This document shows, in pieces, positions 26,628-36,803 of a DNA stretch of 64,000 bases. Source of the DNA: Hyphococcus sp. (GTDB lineage: Bacteria > Pseudomonadota > Alphaproteobacteria > Caulobacterales > Parvularculaceae); assembly GCA_028289605.1 (NCBI GenBank), contig JANQON010000009.1, positions 372,001 to 436,000 of the forward strand. The letters are read 5' to 3'. The stretch's first letter is position 1; each line of letters begins with the position of its first letter. The notes under the pieces were generated by a model that saw only the letters and a list, made by a program, of their open reading frames with translations, searched no databases and was not told the origin of the DNA. A program made the position numbers and the translations under genes.

Positions 26628-27335
26628 ATGCAGGACGATATGTCGGTAACCGAAAAAGACACCGCGCAATCGAAGGGCGGAAAGTCGCTGGTCGAATTGG
26701 CGTATGACGAGATCAAGGACCGAATCCTGACCAACGCCTACCCGCCGGGACATCAGGCCCTGGAACAGGAAGTCGCCGCCGATTTGGGAGTGAGCCGCAC
26801 GCCCGTGCGCGAAGCGCTTATTCGGCTGGAGAATGAGGGCCTGGTCCGTCTGATCCCGCGCCGCGGGATGCGCGTCACGCCGCTGTCGCCTGACGACATG
26901 CGCGAAATCTATGAAGTGCTGACCGCTGTTGAAACCATGGCTGTGGAGCTGTTGGCTCGTCAGAAGCCGTCAAAAGCAAAAATGAAAACAGCAAGCGACG
27001 CCCTGGCCCAGATGGATCAGTCCCTGCGCGCCGGCGACCTTGAGAAATGGGCCGAGGCCGACGATCGCTTTCATCGAGCCTTGCTTGACGCGTGCGGGAA
27101 CTCCCGGCTCGCGGCGATTGCAGCGACGGTCCGGGACCAAGGACACCGGGCGCGATTGCTGACGCTGCGCTTGCGGGAGAAACCAACCAAATCAAACAAG
27201 GAGCACCGCGAGGTCCTGAACGCGATCCTGCGCGGAAACTGGGAGCGCGCGCGCGATTTGCACTACGCTCATCGTATTCGGACCAGCGAGACGCTGACGG
27301 AGATTCTGGAGCATTACCGGTTTCCGCAGTTGTGA
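26628..27335 (+). CDS. GntR-family transcriptional regulator, FCD (FadR-like) subgroup
   Basis: A 235-residue regulator. The winged helix covers about residues 24-90 (LAYDEIKDRILTNAYPPGHQ, EVAADLGVSRTPVREALIRLENEGLV). The all-helical FCD effector domain carries the usual metal ligands in ADDRFHRALLDACGN, KEHREVLNAI and HYAHR. An in-frame ATG at 26640 with AGGA in front is an alternative start. Members repress catabolic operons and release DNA on binding an organic acid. The two GTATAC-centred dyads in this cluster are its likely operators. Confidence 0.88.
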   Translation: MQDDMSVTEKDTAQSKGGKSLVELAYDEIKDRILTNAYPPGHQALEQEVAADLGVSRTPVREALIRLENEGLVRLIPRRGMRVTPLSPDDMREIYEVLTAVETMAVELLARQKPSKAKMKTASDALAQMDQSLRAGDLEKWAEADDRFHRALLDACGNSRLAAIAATVRDQGHRARLLTLRLREKPTKSNKEHREVLNAILRGNWERARDLHYAHRIRTSETLTEILEHYRFPQL

Positions 27336-27501
27336 TTTTGTTATCCGTTTGACGCAGATCGTCGCGAAATAGCGACGCAGACGTCTTCGCCTCTAACGCC
27401 GAGCGGGCGTCGCGCCGCAACGTCTTTGAATATGCAAAGACTGTCGCTGTCGGGTTAGAACACCGGGTTCTCTCCTCCTCCTTGAGTGCGTCCGCTTCAT
27501 G

Positions 27502-28932
27502 TCATGCAGCAGACGTCAGTAGCGCGATTTCTTCGCGCCTGCCGAAGACCAATCGATTTGCGGCCAGGGATAGGAACAAAGACGTGACAAGCGTGACAAA
27601 CATCGCGTGAATGTAATGAAACGGCGTCCACACGAAGCTGAGCACCGCGTAGACCGCAACGCCGGACACAACGCCGAAAATCGCCGCGCGCGCATCCACA
27701 TTACGAAACGCCAGTCCAACGATGAATGCTGACAGGATCGGCATGGACAACAAACCATAGAGCTGCTGCACGGTATTGATGATGCTTTCCTGGGACGCAA
27801 AGAATGGCACGAGCAGGATCGCCATGATCGTCATCACCGCAGAAACAACGCCGCTTAATCGCGGTACGCTTTTGACTTTCCCTAGATATGATGCGTGGAT
27901 ATCGCATACGTACAACGCCGCGGACGCATTGAGAATGCTGTTAAACGTCGTAAGCACCGCCGCCGCGATGCCGGCCGCGAAGGCGCCGGACAGCCACGCG
28001 GGCAACACGTCCCCGACAATGCGGCCGTAAGCTGCATCATTGATGTCCCCGTAAAGCTTGAAGGCAACAATGCCTGGCACCGTGACAATTATCGGTACGA
28101 TGAGCAAACGAATGCCGGCGGCGGTCAATACGCCCTTTTGCGCCTCTTTCACATTTGGCGCCGCCATCGCCCGCTGGGTAATTGTCTGATTGGTGCTCCA
28201 GTAGAAGGTCTGAATAAAAATCATGCCGGTAAGCAGCGTGTGCCATGGAATAGGAGACTCATTGTCGCCGATTAACGTCAGCCGTTCCGCAGGAATCCCC
28301 GAGAAATCGAAATTGATTGCTTTCAAAGCGAGAAACACCACCAACAGCGCAAGCGAGAGAATCAACACGCCGCTATAGGTGTCGGAAACGGCGACAGCGC
28401 GCAGTCCCCCAAGAATGGCGTAAGCCGCGCCGACAATAGCGAACGCGATCGCAACCGCGATAATGGGAAACTCCACATCTGTCATAGAAAGAAGGAACAG
28501 CGATCCGCCATAGAGGATCGCCGGTAGAAAAATGAATACATTGCCAAACAGGAAAAGAACGGAAATGAGCGCACGAATGTTTTTGTCGCCGTATTTCTTT
28601 TGAAGCAGCTCAGTCGTGGTCGTGCAGTTGTTGCGATAGTAAATCGGCAAGAACACAAACGCCAGAATGAATAGTCCAGCGACAGCTGCGAACTCCCACC
28701 AGGCCAGCAACAGCATTTGGTTGCCGTTCATGCCGACCAGTTGATCTGTAGACAGATTTGTCAGTGTGATCGATCCGGCGATGAAGTACCAGGACAGACC
28801 TCCATTCGCGAGAAAGTAGTCGTGCCCTGAACTCTTATCCCCCGCGCGCGCACCGCGGCAGTGAAGATACGTCGCCAGACCAATAAGCGCCGTGATGAGG
28901 AGGAAGATCGAAGCCTGTACCGGATTTACCAT
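27502..28932 (-). CDS. Sodium:sugar symporter (SSS family, SGLT-like)
   Basis: A 476-residue inner-membrane transporter with about 13 membrane segments. GSITLTNLSTDQLVGMNGN in the first core helix, AILGGLRAVAVSDTYSGVL (the SSS signature) and FYWSTNQTITQRAMAA resemble bacterial sodium/galactose transporters such as vSGLT. It lies downstream of a large sugar-type TonB receptor and close to alpha-galactosidase, galT and galK, so galactose or an alpha-galactoside is the likely cargo. A terminator separates it from the receptor gene, so it probably has its own promoter. Confidence 0.83.
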   Translation of the reverse strand: MVNPVQASIFLLITALIGLATYLHCRGARAGDKSSGHDYFLANGGLSWYFIAGSITLTNLSTDQLVGMNGNQMLLLAWWEFAAVAGLFILAFVFLPIYYRNNCTTTTELLQKKYGDKNIRALISVLFLFGNVFIFLPAILYGGSLFLLSMTDVEFPIIAVAIAFAIVGAAYAILGGLRAVAVSDTYSGVLILSLALLVVFLALKAINFDFSGIPAERLTLIGDNESPIPWHTLLTGMIFIQTFYWSTNQTITQRAMAAPNVKEAQKGVLTAAGIRLLIVPIIVTVPGIVAFKLYGDINDAAYGRIVGDVLPAWLSGAFAAGIAAAVLTTFNSILNASAALYVCDIHASYLGKVKSVPRLSGVVSAVMTIMAILLVPFFASQESIINTVQQLYGLLSMPILSAFIVGLAFRNVDARAAIFGVVSGVAVYAVLSFVWTPFHYIHAMFVTLVTSLFLSLAANRLVFGRREEIALLTSAA

Positions 28933-29034
28933 TTTGTTTTCGCCAATTGCGGCGGTTGCTCAGGGGCGTCAATCCGCCATCGAAGTTTGAGAGGTCTTTC
29001 GCCGGCCACGTCGGCGCGTCCACTCGACGGGTAG

Positions 29035-29067
29035 AAAAAGGGCGACGCAGCGTTAGCCGCGTCGCCC
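29035..29067 (-). terminator. Intrinsic terminator of the second TonB-receptor gene
   Basis: GGGCGACGC and GCGTCGCCC (29040-29048 and 29059-29067) form a 9-bp stem with a 10-base loop. On the minus strand it is followed by TTTTT (29039-29035). It lies about 100 bases past the receptor stop codon. Confidence 0.8.
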
Positions 29068-29163
29068 ACCGCAAAAGAACGTTCGGGAGGGACACGTTCT
29101 CATGGAAACATGCAAGCCGCGAGCGCATCGATGAACGCCGCGCGCCCGCGGCTTTACTCGCAC

Positions 29164-32094
29164 TTAAAACGCCGCCCGCACGCCGACCAGGTAACGCGAA
29201 CCAGTGCGGGAGTAGTTCAAGAAGCGGTTCGGAAAACGCGAGAAATCGCGGGTGTCCGAACCGGTGATGTTGATGCCTTCCGCATAGACCTGGAAGTTGT
29301 CGCTAACATCGTACGCCGCGGAGAAGTCGAGCTGGCCGAATGATTCCCGTTGCTGCGGTTCGCTGAAGAAGGAGAAGCATTGGAACAAAAATTCGTCGCG
29401 GTAGTTATAGGCGAGACGCGCCTGAATCGGACCTTTTTCATAGAAACCGGTCGCATTGAACGAATGCGGCGACAGACCGTTATAGTCGCAATCCGCCACC
29501 GGCGTTCCTTCCTGGCGATCAATCTCGCTAGTCACATAGGTGTAGTTGAGCTGCGTGCCGAAACCGTCCCACGGCGCCGGAAGCGTATCGAACGTGGTTT
29601 GGAACGCGAATTCAAAGCCCGTGATCGACCCGCTCTCGCCGTTGCGGTCGCGCGTGTCGGCGAAATCAACGTTCACCGGCAAATCCATGCCCGTCGTGTT
29701 GCCGACATTGCCCGCCGGAATAACGACCACGCCGGGCACCAACAACGTTTGAGATTCGATGAAGTTCTCAAACTCCTTATGGAAACCGGTGACCCCGATA
29801 AATCCGGTCTCGCCGAAGTAATATTCGAACGACACGTCGTAGTTTGTCGATTCAAACGCTTCGAGGAACGGATTGCCGCCGGTGGACGTCGGCGCGTTGG
29901 ATCGCCCGCCGAAAGAATTGGCGACGCCAAGCTCCGTCAGCGTCGGCCGCGTGACCGTCTCGGAGAACGCCAAGCGAACGACTGTGTTATCCGTCGGTTC
30001 AACCTTCAAGTTGAATGACGGCAGGAAGTTCACATAGCGATTGTCGATTGCAACCGTGGTCGCCGGGCCAAACACCGGGGCCAGCTGCGTGTCGCCGTCG
30101 GACTCGCGGAATTCGACGACGGGCTGATCTACGCCTGTTGACGTCGTCTCCGTAATGGCGACCCGGAAGCCGAGATTCGCGCTCCATGGCAGGTCGCCGT
30201 CAAAGTCGCCGCCCCACTGCGTATTGAAGTAAGCGGCGTAGACCGTTTCTTCCACAGCGAAACTGGCGCCCGGATTGAACTCCGGTTCGTAAAAACCGAA
30301 GATCGACCCGCCCGCCGCGTCACGGCGCGCAATGAGATCGGCGTCATTGAGCCCGCGCGCGCTGTCGGCGAAGTCCGTCACCGGGTTTCCGTCCGGATCT
30401 TCCGTCGTCGAAAGACCATTCCGCGCCGGATCGCTAATGTTGGCGGGGTTGTTCAATTCTGCGAACGCATCAGCAAAACTGAAGCCGAGGATTTGCGGCG
30501 GAACCGTATTCGCCCCTGTCACGCCGTCGAGAAATCCTTCAAACGAGAACGGCGTCAAGAACGCGGTGCTTTGCGGCGCGACATTGTATCCGCAATAAGC
30601 GCAGAAGATATCAGCGCCCTGCGTCGGCGAGAAATTGTCGAAGGTGTCCTGAATCTTCTCGCGATCGGTAAAGAACGCGCCAAATGAAATATCCTGCAGG
30701 AAGCCCTTGTCGATCGTCCAGGTTCCGTCGAATTTCGCTTCAAAGATCTCGTCTTCGACTTCTGTTCGGTTCACATTGACAAAGTGAAGTCGCTGAATCG
30801 ACGTGTCCGTGGCGCCGACGATATTCGTAATCGTTGAAATGCCGTCGGTGTTGGAGAGTTCGATCAGCGGCGAAGACGGCGCGAGCGCGCCGATCACGAC
30901 AAACGGATTGACGCTCTCGCGTGTTGCGCGCGAATACGCCACGTCGATGTTTGCGTTTACCGTATCGGAAACATCCCAATCAAAATTGCCGCCGATCGCA
31001 TAGGTTTCCGCGTCGCGGTCGTTCGGCGCGTTAATGACGTTGTCGTTTTGCGACGGACCGGTAACGCCGGCCAATCCGGGATTGCGGGTGATAAAGTCTA
31101 CGCCCGGACGGCTAAACGATACGACCGTTCCGTTTCCATCAATTGCCGGGTCGATAAACGGCGGACTGAAGAAGCCGGAAAACTCCGTGGCGAAGGAATC
31201 GACGTCGAAGCTTGTGTAAAGACCGTCGACCGTCAAGGTGAATCGGTCGCCGTCGGAAACCTGCCCGGTTGCGTTGATCGTCAACCGTTCACGGTCTTGA
31301 ATGTCGCGGCGATGGACAACCTGCTGTTGCACACGCGCGCCATCGGGCAAAGCGCCCAGATCATCCGGATCTAAAAGACCGGACGAGGTTTCCGGTGCAG
31401 CAATCGTCGTATCGCCGGTGCGGAGGGCGAAACCATTCGTAAATGAGGAATCTTCCTGCGCCTTGCGTTCGCTATAGGATGCGCCGACTAGCAGGCCGAG
31501 AGTCCCCGCGTCGTTTTCCCATGACGCGACGCCTGAGAACTGAGGGCTGAATTCCTCGCGCAGCGTGTCGTAAAGTCCGGCGGCGTTCAGCGTGAACGAG
31601 GTGCCGGTGTCGAGCGGGCGGGCGGTGACGATGTTGACCAGGGCGCCGATACCGCCAGACTGCAGATTCGGCGTAGACGTTTTGAACACCTCCGCGCGCT
31701 GCAAGACGTCCGATGAAAGAACATCGAATGAGAACTCGCGGCCGGGATTGTCGGTCGCGAGTGTCCGGCCGTTCAACGTAACGGCGTTAAACTCCGGCCC
31801 GAGACCGCGCACCGTGATGAACTGGCCCTCGCCGCCCGATCGATCGATCGCCACGCCGGTGATTCGCTGCAGGGCTTCTGCAAGGTTTGTGTCCGGAAAC
31901 TTGCCGACGTCTTCTGCGGAAATCGCGTCCACGACCTGTTCCGCCTGACGTTTTACGTCAAGGGATTGTTGCAAGCTTCCGCGAATACCGGTGACGACGA
32001 TGACGTCGCCTGTGTCGTCCTGCGCTAGCGCGCCAGAAACCGGCAAAACGGCGCAGATTGCGGTGCTCAGAAGTAATCCCCTCAGCTTGTCCAT
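29164..32094 (-). CDS. Large TonB-dependent receptor, carbohydrate type
   Basis: A 976-residue outer-membrane receptor. It has a signal peptide (ending SGALAQDD), a TonB-box region GDVIVVTGIRGSLQQSLDVKR and a plug with AEALQRITGVAIDR, ITVRGLGPEFNAVTLNG and GGIGALVNIVTARPLDTG. The barrel ends SRYLVGVRAAF with the terminal phenylalanine. The IRGSLQQSLDVKR motif and length near 1000 residues are typical of sugar-oligomer receptors in Caulobacter- and Xanthomonas-type utilisation loci. Neighbours (AraC regulator, SSS symporter, GH36, galT, galK) point to galactosides. Confidence 0.87.
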   Translation of the reverse strand: MDKLRGLLLSTAICAVLPVSGALAQDDTGDVIVVTGIRGSLQQSLDVKRQAEQVVDAISAEDVGKFPDTNLAEALQRITGVAIDRSGGEGQFITVRGLGPEFNAVTLNGRTLATDNPGREFSFDVLSSDVLQRAEVFKTSTPNLQSGGIGALVNIVTARPLDTGTSFTLNAAGLYDTLREEFSPQFSGVASWENDAGTLGLLVGASYSERKAQEDSSFTNGFALRTGDTTIAAPETSSGLLDPDDLGALPDGARVQQQVVHRRDIQDRERLTINATGQVSDGDRFTLTVDGLYTSFDVDSFATEFSGFFSPPFIDPAIDGNGTVVSFSRPGVDFITRNPGLAGVTGPSQNDNVINAPNDRDAETYAIGGNFDWDVSDTVNANIDVAYSRATRESVNPFVVIGALAPSSPLIELSNTDGISTITNIVGATDTSIQRLHFVNVNRTEVEDEIFEAKFDGTWTIDKGFLQDISFGAFFTDREKIQDTFDNFSPTQGADIFCAYCGYNVAPQSTAFLTPFSFEGFLDGVTGANTVPPQILGFSFADAFAELNNPANISDPARNGLSTTEDPDGNPVTDFADSARGLNDADLIARRDAAGGSIFGFYEPEFNPGASFAVEETVYAAYFNTQWGGDFDGDLPWSANLGFRVAITETTSTGVDQPVVEFRESDGDTQLAPVFGPATTVAIDNRYVNFLPSFNLKVEPTDNTVVRLAFSETVTRPTLTELGVANSFGGRSNAPTSTGGNPFLEAFESTNYDVSFEYYFGETGFIGVTGFHKEFENFIESQTLLVPGVVVIPAGNVGNTTGMDLPVNVDFADTRDRNGESGSITGFEFAFQTTFDTLPAPWDGFGTQLNYTYVTSEIDRQEGTPVADCDYNGLSPHSFNATGFYEKGPIQARLAYNYRDEFLFQCFSFFSEPQQRESFGQLDFSAAYDVSDNFQVYAEGINITGSDTRDFSRFPNRFLNYSRTGSRYLVGVRAAF

Positions 32095-32317
32095 TCATTC
32101 CTCCCATGGTGCTGCGTCGTTTCGGCGGTTGTGCACAACAAGCAAGCCAGCCTGCGATTCCGTTACGACGTTGTCTCGCCGGCGATTGAGACTGGTTTTT
32201 CTATCCGGCGACGCGCCATATTTGTCATGATGCGGTTTTCACACGCCATGGGGCGAATGGCGCTTCATGTGTTTTTTGGTATGCGGATGACAATCGCGTA
32301 CTTGACGCAACCGCGCG

Positions 32318-33136
32318 TCAGTATTTCTTGGGATGAATTCGCGCTCGAAACTCTCTCGGCGACCAACCAATCGTTTTGCTAAACTGTTTGCTAAAATGAT
32401 ATTCGTCACAGTAGCCTAGCTCTTCGGCAATATCACGCAACGTGAGCGAACGATCGCTGAGCAGATCGCAGGCCTGTTCTATCAATGCTGCGGTGCGATA
32501 CTTGCCAGGCGGCATGCCTGACAGCTTTCGGAATTTTTTTCTGAAAACTTCATAAGCGACGCCCATTTTGTTGGCGGCGCCGTGCAGATCGGCTTCTTCG
32601 GCAATGACCTCCTTGGCCTCTTCTAGCCACTCGATATCCGCTTCTATGTCGTCTCGAGCTGCATGCTGAATGTCGATAAGCAAGCTCTGCATTCGCATCG
32701 CTTCCGCCATCATCTTGAAGGAATCGCCCTTGTTGCTTTCTCCAATCGTCTTTTTGATTCGGTCGAGCCAATAGTCCGACGGATGCAGGTGAACGACGGG
32801 TTTCGAAATATCGAAGCAGCCCTCGCTCCTCCACAAATCGAATACAGGCCCCTCGAAAACCAGATAAAGCTCGTCCCATCGATCGCCCGGCGGCGGGCCG
32901 TACCAATGCTCGAGTTCCGGCAGAACAATGATTGCGTCGCCGGGATTCACTTCAAAATTCATCCCATGCTCGTCTTCGTAGGAGCCGCCGCCGCGCAGGA
33001 CGTAGACGAGCGTAAAATGCGGCAATATTCGGCTTGACGTTAAGACGCCGGCTCCATTCTTCACAAAACAGGCCATTCGAATTCCGCCAATCGGCGAAAT
33101 AGACATATTTCTTACGAAAAAGGAGCTTTGTTCCAT
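32318..33136 (-). CDS. AraC-family transcriptional regulator
   Basis: About 272 residues counted from the ATG at 33136 (MEQSSFF), which has AGAGG upstream; the frame stays open to 33226. The N-terminal cupin sensor (PHFTLVYVLRGGGSYEDEHG, VNPGDAIIVLPELEHWYGPP) is followed by two helix-turn-helix motifs. The second, LTLRDIAEELGYCDEYHFSKQFSKTIGWSPREFR, is the AraC signature (quoted parts: LRDIAEELGYCDEYHFSKQF). The family mostly activates sugar genes. It lies between the receptor and the divergent GH36-galT-galK genes and probably controls both. Confidence 0.87.
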   Translation of the reverse strand: MEQSSFFVRNMSISPIGGIRMACFVKNGAGVLTSSRILPHFTLVYVLRGGGSYEDEHGMNFEVNPGDAIIVLPELEHWYGPPPGDRWDELYLVFEGPVFDLWRSEGCFDISKPVVHLHPSDYWLDRIKKTIGESNKGDSFKMMAEAMRMQSLLIDIQHAARDDIEADIEWLEEAKEVIAEEADLHGAANKMGVAYEVFRKKFRKLSGMPPGKYRTAALIEQACDLLSDRSLTLRDIAEELGYCDEYHFSKQFSKTIGWSPREFRARIHPKKY

Positions 33137-33444
33137 GTCTGTGCAGCCTCTGACGACGCCGTTGGAAAGCTGTCGGCCAGACCTGAATACCAAAAAACAC
33201 ATTATTGTCCCAGTTCGGACCTTCACAGAACCAGCGTTGTGCTTACCGTTGGGGACCGCAAATGTCGGCGGCGTTGCGGCGTGAATTGCTCAGCCGCGTT
33301 CCGGTTGGCGTTTTTTGTCCGCCATGGCAGTGTGGTTTGAAGGACTAGCTTGCGGGGACATCGCTGAAAAGTGGCAGTGCAAAAGCGACAAGGCAGTTAT
33401 AGACGCCGGCCAGCAAATCGACGGAATCAGTCGCATGTGGGATT
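33137..33444. promoter_or_regulatory. Divergent promoter region, AraC regulator / GH36 operon
   Basis: About 300 bases between divergent genes. Promoters and any AraC half-sites should be here. I found no clear direct repeat or hairpin. Only very short open frames occur. Confidence 0.35.
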
Positions 33445-35664
33445 GTGGGGTCGATCAGAGAATCAGCTGAATCGGACAAAACTGTGAGCAGCCGGAATAC
33501 GACCACGCGAATCAAAACCAACGACGCGGTTTCCGAAGACTTTATCTCACTAAAGTCGGAAGAAACCGAACTCATTTTGGAGGCGCGTATCGGCGCGCGC
33601 CCACAAGTTCTCTATTGGGGGCCCGCCCTCTCCCATTCGCCGCCTGAAGAATTGAAACTGCTGTCGGTGCGGCAATGGGTGCACGGCAGCGCCGCGATCG
33701 ACGTCTCGCCGTCGCTATCGAATGAACTTGCCGCGGGGGTCTCAGGCCCGCCTGGGTTTATCGCCCATCGCAGCAGCACTGACTGGGCCGCCATTTTTCC
33801 GGTGACGGAGATCAAAAGGAGCGCGTCTGACAGCGTCGAGATCATTTGCGTCGATGAAAACACGCGGATGCGAGCGCTTTACAGGATTTCTCTCAACCCG
33901 GAGAGCCACGTTATCGAGGCGACGACATCGATCACCAATCTGGGCGATACGCCTATTACGATCGATTGGTGCTCGGCCCTTTGTGTGCCGCTTGAACGTC
34001 GGCTGACAAGACTGATGGCGTTTACCGGGCGATGGGCCCTGGAATTTCAACGACAGGAGATTCCCAACTTTCGAGGAAGCTATCTCCGAGAAAACAAGAG
34101 CGGGCGGACCAGCCACGATAACTTCCCCGGCCTTATCGCGCTGACCGAATTCACCAGCGAAAAATCCGGTACGGCGGCTGCGTTTCATTTGGGCTGGAGC
34201 GGAAACAACCGGGTGCGCGCCGACCGGCATTCCGACGGCCGCGCCTTCTTGCAAATGGGCGAATTGTTTTATCCCGGCGAAATGGAACTTGCAGGCGGCG
34301 ATACTTATACGACGCCGACGCTTTACGCCGCGCGGTCCGATCACGGATTGAACAGACTGTCGCAGCACTTTCACACGCACGTAAATACATCTGTCTTAGA
34401 CACGCGCATTCGACACAAACCGCGCCCGGTTCATTATAACACTTGGGAAGCGGTCTATTTTGATCATTCCGAAGCGCATCTCATGGAGCTGGCTGAAAAG
34501 GCCGCCTCGGTGGGCGCCGAAAGGTTCGTGCTCGACGACGGTTGGTTCGGCGCCCGCCGGAACGATCGCGCCGGCCTGGGTGACTGGTGGGTTTCGCCGG
34601 ACGTCTATCCGAACGGATTAGGGCCGCTTTCACAAAAAGTCCGCGCGCTTGGCATGGACTTCGGCATCTGGTTCGAACCTGAGATGGTGAATCCGGACAG
34701 CGACCTTTATCGCGCGCATCCCAATTGGATCCTTGAAGCGCGCGGCGTCGAACAGGTGCCTGTTCGCGACCAATACACGCTCGACCTAACCCGTCGCGAG
34801 GTTTCTGAGCATCTCTTTGAGAGAATGAGCGCGATCGTTAGCGAATATGATGTGGCTTACATCAAGTGGGACATGAACCGGGAAATCCATCACCCGGCGA
34901 GTGCGGGACGCGGCGTTATCCATCGCCAAACCAACGCTGTTTACGCATTGATGCGGAAACTTCGGGAAGCCCATCCGGATCTTGAGATCGAAACCTGTTC
35001 GTCCGGCGGCGCCCGAACCGATTTCGGCGTTCTCAAATATGCCGACCGTATGTGGTTGTCGGACTCTAACGATGCATTGGACCGCCAACACATACAGCGC
35101 GGCGCCAGTTACTTCTTCCCGCTCAATGTCAGCGGGAGCCATGTCGGCCCCAGGGTTTGTCACGTAACCGGGCGAACTTTAAGCATGGAGTTTCGAGCCG
35201 CAACGGCGATCTTCGGTCATATGGGGCTAGAGTTGAATCTGCTGGAGGAATCTGAAGACGACCTTGAAACACTGCGCTGCGCTGTCGACATTTATAAAAA
35301 GCACCGCATGCTCATTCACGAGGGCGACTTCGTACGCCTCGATGAGTCTGAGTATCTGAATATGATCGGGGTTGTCGCAAAAGATAAGCGTGAGGCGATT
35401 TTTAGCTGCGCCAAGACCGCCGGCCACAGTACAACGCTGCCGGGACGATTCCGTTTCGCTGGTCTTGATCTGCACCGGAAATACGAAGCAAGAATAATCT
35501 GGCCGACGACAAGCTTTTCCGTGACGGCGCCGTCTATCGTCGAGGCCGCCGATCTGATGGGAAATGGAACAACGTTTTCCGGAGAGGCGTTGTTGGTTCA
35601 CGGATTCCAGTTACCGCTAATGTATCCGGAATCCTGCATCATCTATCATTTTAAGGCCGTATAA
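33445..35664 (+). CDS. Alpha-galactosidase, GH36 family
   Basis: A 739-residue enzyme of the usual GH36 length, with no signal peptide. The N-terminal beta-sandwich (to about residue 330) precedes a TIM barrel with HYNTWEAVYFDHSE, FVLDDGWFGARRNDRAGLGDW (quoted part: FVLDDGWFGARRND), GIWFEPEMVNPDSDL and the catalytic strands. The nucleophile is D476 in YIKWDMNR and the acid/base is D540 in LSDSNDALDRQ. CSSGGARTD binds substrate. It releases galactose from alpha-galactosides in the cytoplasm. The start is uncertain: GTG 33445 is used, and a GTG at 33484 is possible. galT and galK follow. Confidence 0.9.
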   Translation: MGSIRESAESDKTVSSRNTTTRIKTNDAVSEDFISLKSEETELILEARIGARPQVLYWGPALSHSPPEELKLLSVRQWVHGSAAIDVSPSLSNELAAGVSGPPGFIAHRSSTDWAAIFPVTEIKRSASDSVEIICVDENTRMRALYRISLNPESHVIEATTSITNLGDTPITIDWCSALCVPLERRLTRLMAFTGRWALEFQRQEIPNFRGSYLRENKSGRTSHDNFPGLIALTEFTSEKSGTAAAFHLGWSGNNRVRADRHSDGRAFLQMGELFYPGEMELAGGDTYTTPTLYAARSDHGLNRLSQHFHTHVNTSVLDTRIRHKPRPVHYNTWEAVYFDHSEAHLMELAEKAASVGAERFVLDDGWFGARRNDRAGLGDWWVSPDVYPNGLGPLSQKVRALGMDFGIWFEPEMVNPDSDLYRAHPNWILEARGVEQVPVRDQYTLDLTRREVSEHLFERMSAIVSEYDVAYIKWDMNREIHHPASAGRGVIHRQTNAVYALMRKLREAHPDLEIETCSSGGARTDFGVLKYADRMWLSDSNDALDRQHIQRGASYFFPLNVSGSHVGPRVCHVTGRTLSMEFRAATAIFGHMGLELNLLEESEDDLETLRCAVDIYKKHRMLIHEGDFVRLDESEYLNMIGVVAKDKREAIFSCAKTAGHSTTLPGRFRFAGLDLHRKYEARIIWPTTSFSVTAPSIVEAADLMGNGTTFSGEALLVHGFQLPLMYPESCIIYHFKAV

Positions 35665-35720
35665 CCGACTATACGTGACATCGCAGCTGGAATTCGCGCC
35701 GGGACGAGAAAAGTCAGTCA

Positions 35721-36803
35721 ATGATCGATGACCTTGCAGAACTGAAGCAGAAGGCCGCCGGCAAACCGATTTACAAGCGGCGCTTTCAGAAGGCCGACGG
35801 CCGCGACTTGTTCATGTACGGATATAAACCGCACACAGAGGCGCCGTTGCCGCAAGACAACGCAGACATCGCGAAGGGCGGTGAGATGCGCTGGCATCCG
35901 TTGCGCCGTGAATGGAACGTGTATGCATCCCACCGCCAAAACCGAACGTACAAGCCGGCCTCGACAGACAATCCCCTAGCGCCCTCCAGCCCCGGTCAAC
36001 CGCCGACGGAAATACCGTTTACAGATTTTGAACTTGCGATCTTTGAAAACAAATTTACGAGCTTTCACCCTGACGCCGCTTCGCCGCCCGCAATTGAGGG
36101 CGTTCGCACGGATCGCGCGTTTGGTCGTTGCGAAGTTGTTGTCTATACCCCCGAACCTGTCGGAAGCTTAGCGACAATCAGCCAGGACAGGCGCAGGCTC
36201 CTCATCGCCGCATGGAACGACCGGTATGAAGCGCTTTTTGCGCTCGGCTGCAAGTATGTTTTGCCTTTTGAAAGCCGCGGCGACGAAGTCGGCGTAACAC
36301 TGCATCACCCGCACGGACAGATATACGCATTTCCCGAAGCGCCAAAACCGCAACAAGCCGCGATGCAAACCTTCGCTGACGGCTACGATCTCGGCGCCGA
36401 CCTGAAACGCTTTACCACGCGTTACGGAATCGCAGAAGCAGGCGGGCTGGTCGCTCTGTGCCCGCCTTTTGCACGCTTTCCGTTTGAGAGCTGGATTGCG
36501 CCTATCGAGCCGGCGCCTGGCCCGTGGGCGTTTACAGAGGAGGCGCTCGACGGATTCGCGTATTTGCTCGGAGAATTGACCCGTCGCTATGACGCGTACT
36601 TTCAGCGGCCCACCGCCTACATGCTCGGTCTGCACGCCGCCCCTGCGGATGCGCCCGAAAACTTCCATTTCACGGCTCAGTTCTATCCTATCCTGCGCGC
36701 GCCGGATCGCGTCAAATACCTGGCGTCGGTTGAACAGCACACCGGGGTCATGACAGTCGACGTGATGCCGGAACAAGCGGCTGATAGTCTACGAGCGCTC
36801 TAG
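35721..36803 (+). CDS. galT: Galactose-1-phosphate uridylyltransferase
   Basis: A 360-residue GalT, the normal length. The active site HPHGQ is at H196-P197-H198, where the second histidine forms the uridylyl intermediate. Other family motifs are MRWHPLRREWNVYASHRQNRT, AIFENKFTSFHPD and FGRCEVVVYTPEP. A late HFTAQFYPILRAPDRVKY carries the conserved histidine/glutamine region. It converts galactose 1-phosphate and UDP-glucose to UDP-galactose and glucose 1-phosphate. galK begins immediately after its stop codon. Confidence 0.95.
   Translation: MIDDLAELKQKAAGKPIYKRRFQKADGRDLFMYGYKPHTEAPLPQDNADIAKGGEMRWHPLRREWNVYASHRQNRTYKPASTDNPLAPSSPGQPPTEIPFTDFELAIFENKFTSFHPDAASPPAIEGVRTDRAFGRCEVVVYTPEPVGSLATISQDRRRLLIAAWNDRYEALFALGCKYVLPFESRGDEVGVTLHHPHGQIYAFPEAPKPQQAAMQTFADGYDLGADLKRFTTRYGIAEAGGLVALCPPFARFPFESWIAPIEPAPGPWAFTEEALDGFAYLLGELTRRYDAYFQRPTAYMLGLHAAPADAPENFHFTAQFYPILRAPDRVKYLASVEQHTGVMTVDVMPEQAADSLRAL

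Noticed and set aside
27422-27441. Small hairpin GTCTTTG-AATATG-CAAAGAC between convergent genes
   Set aside because: AT-rich 7-bp stem without a T-run on either strand; too weak to call a terminator.
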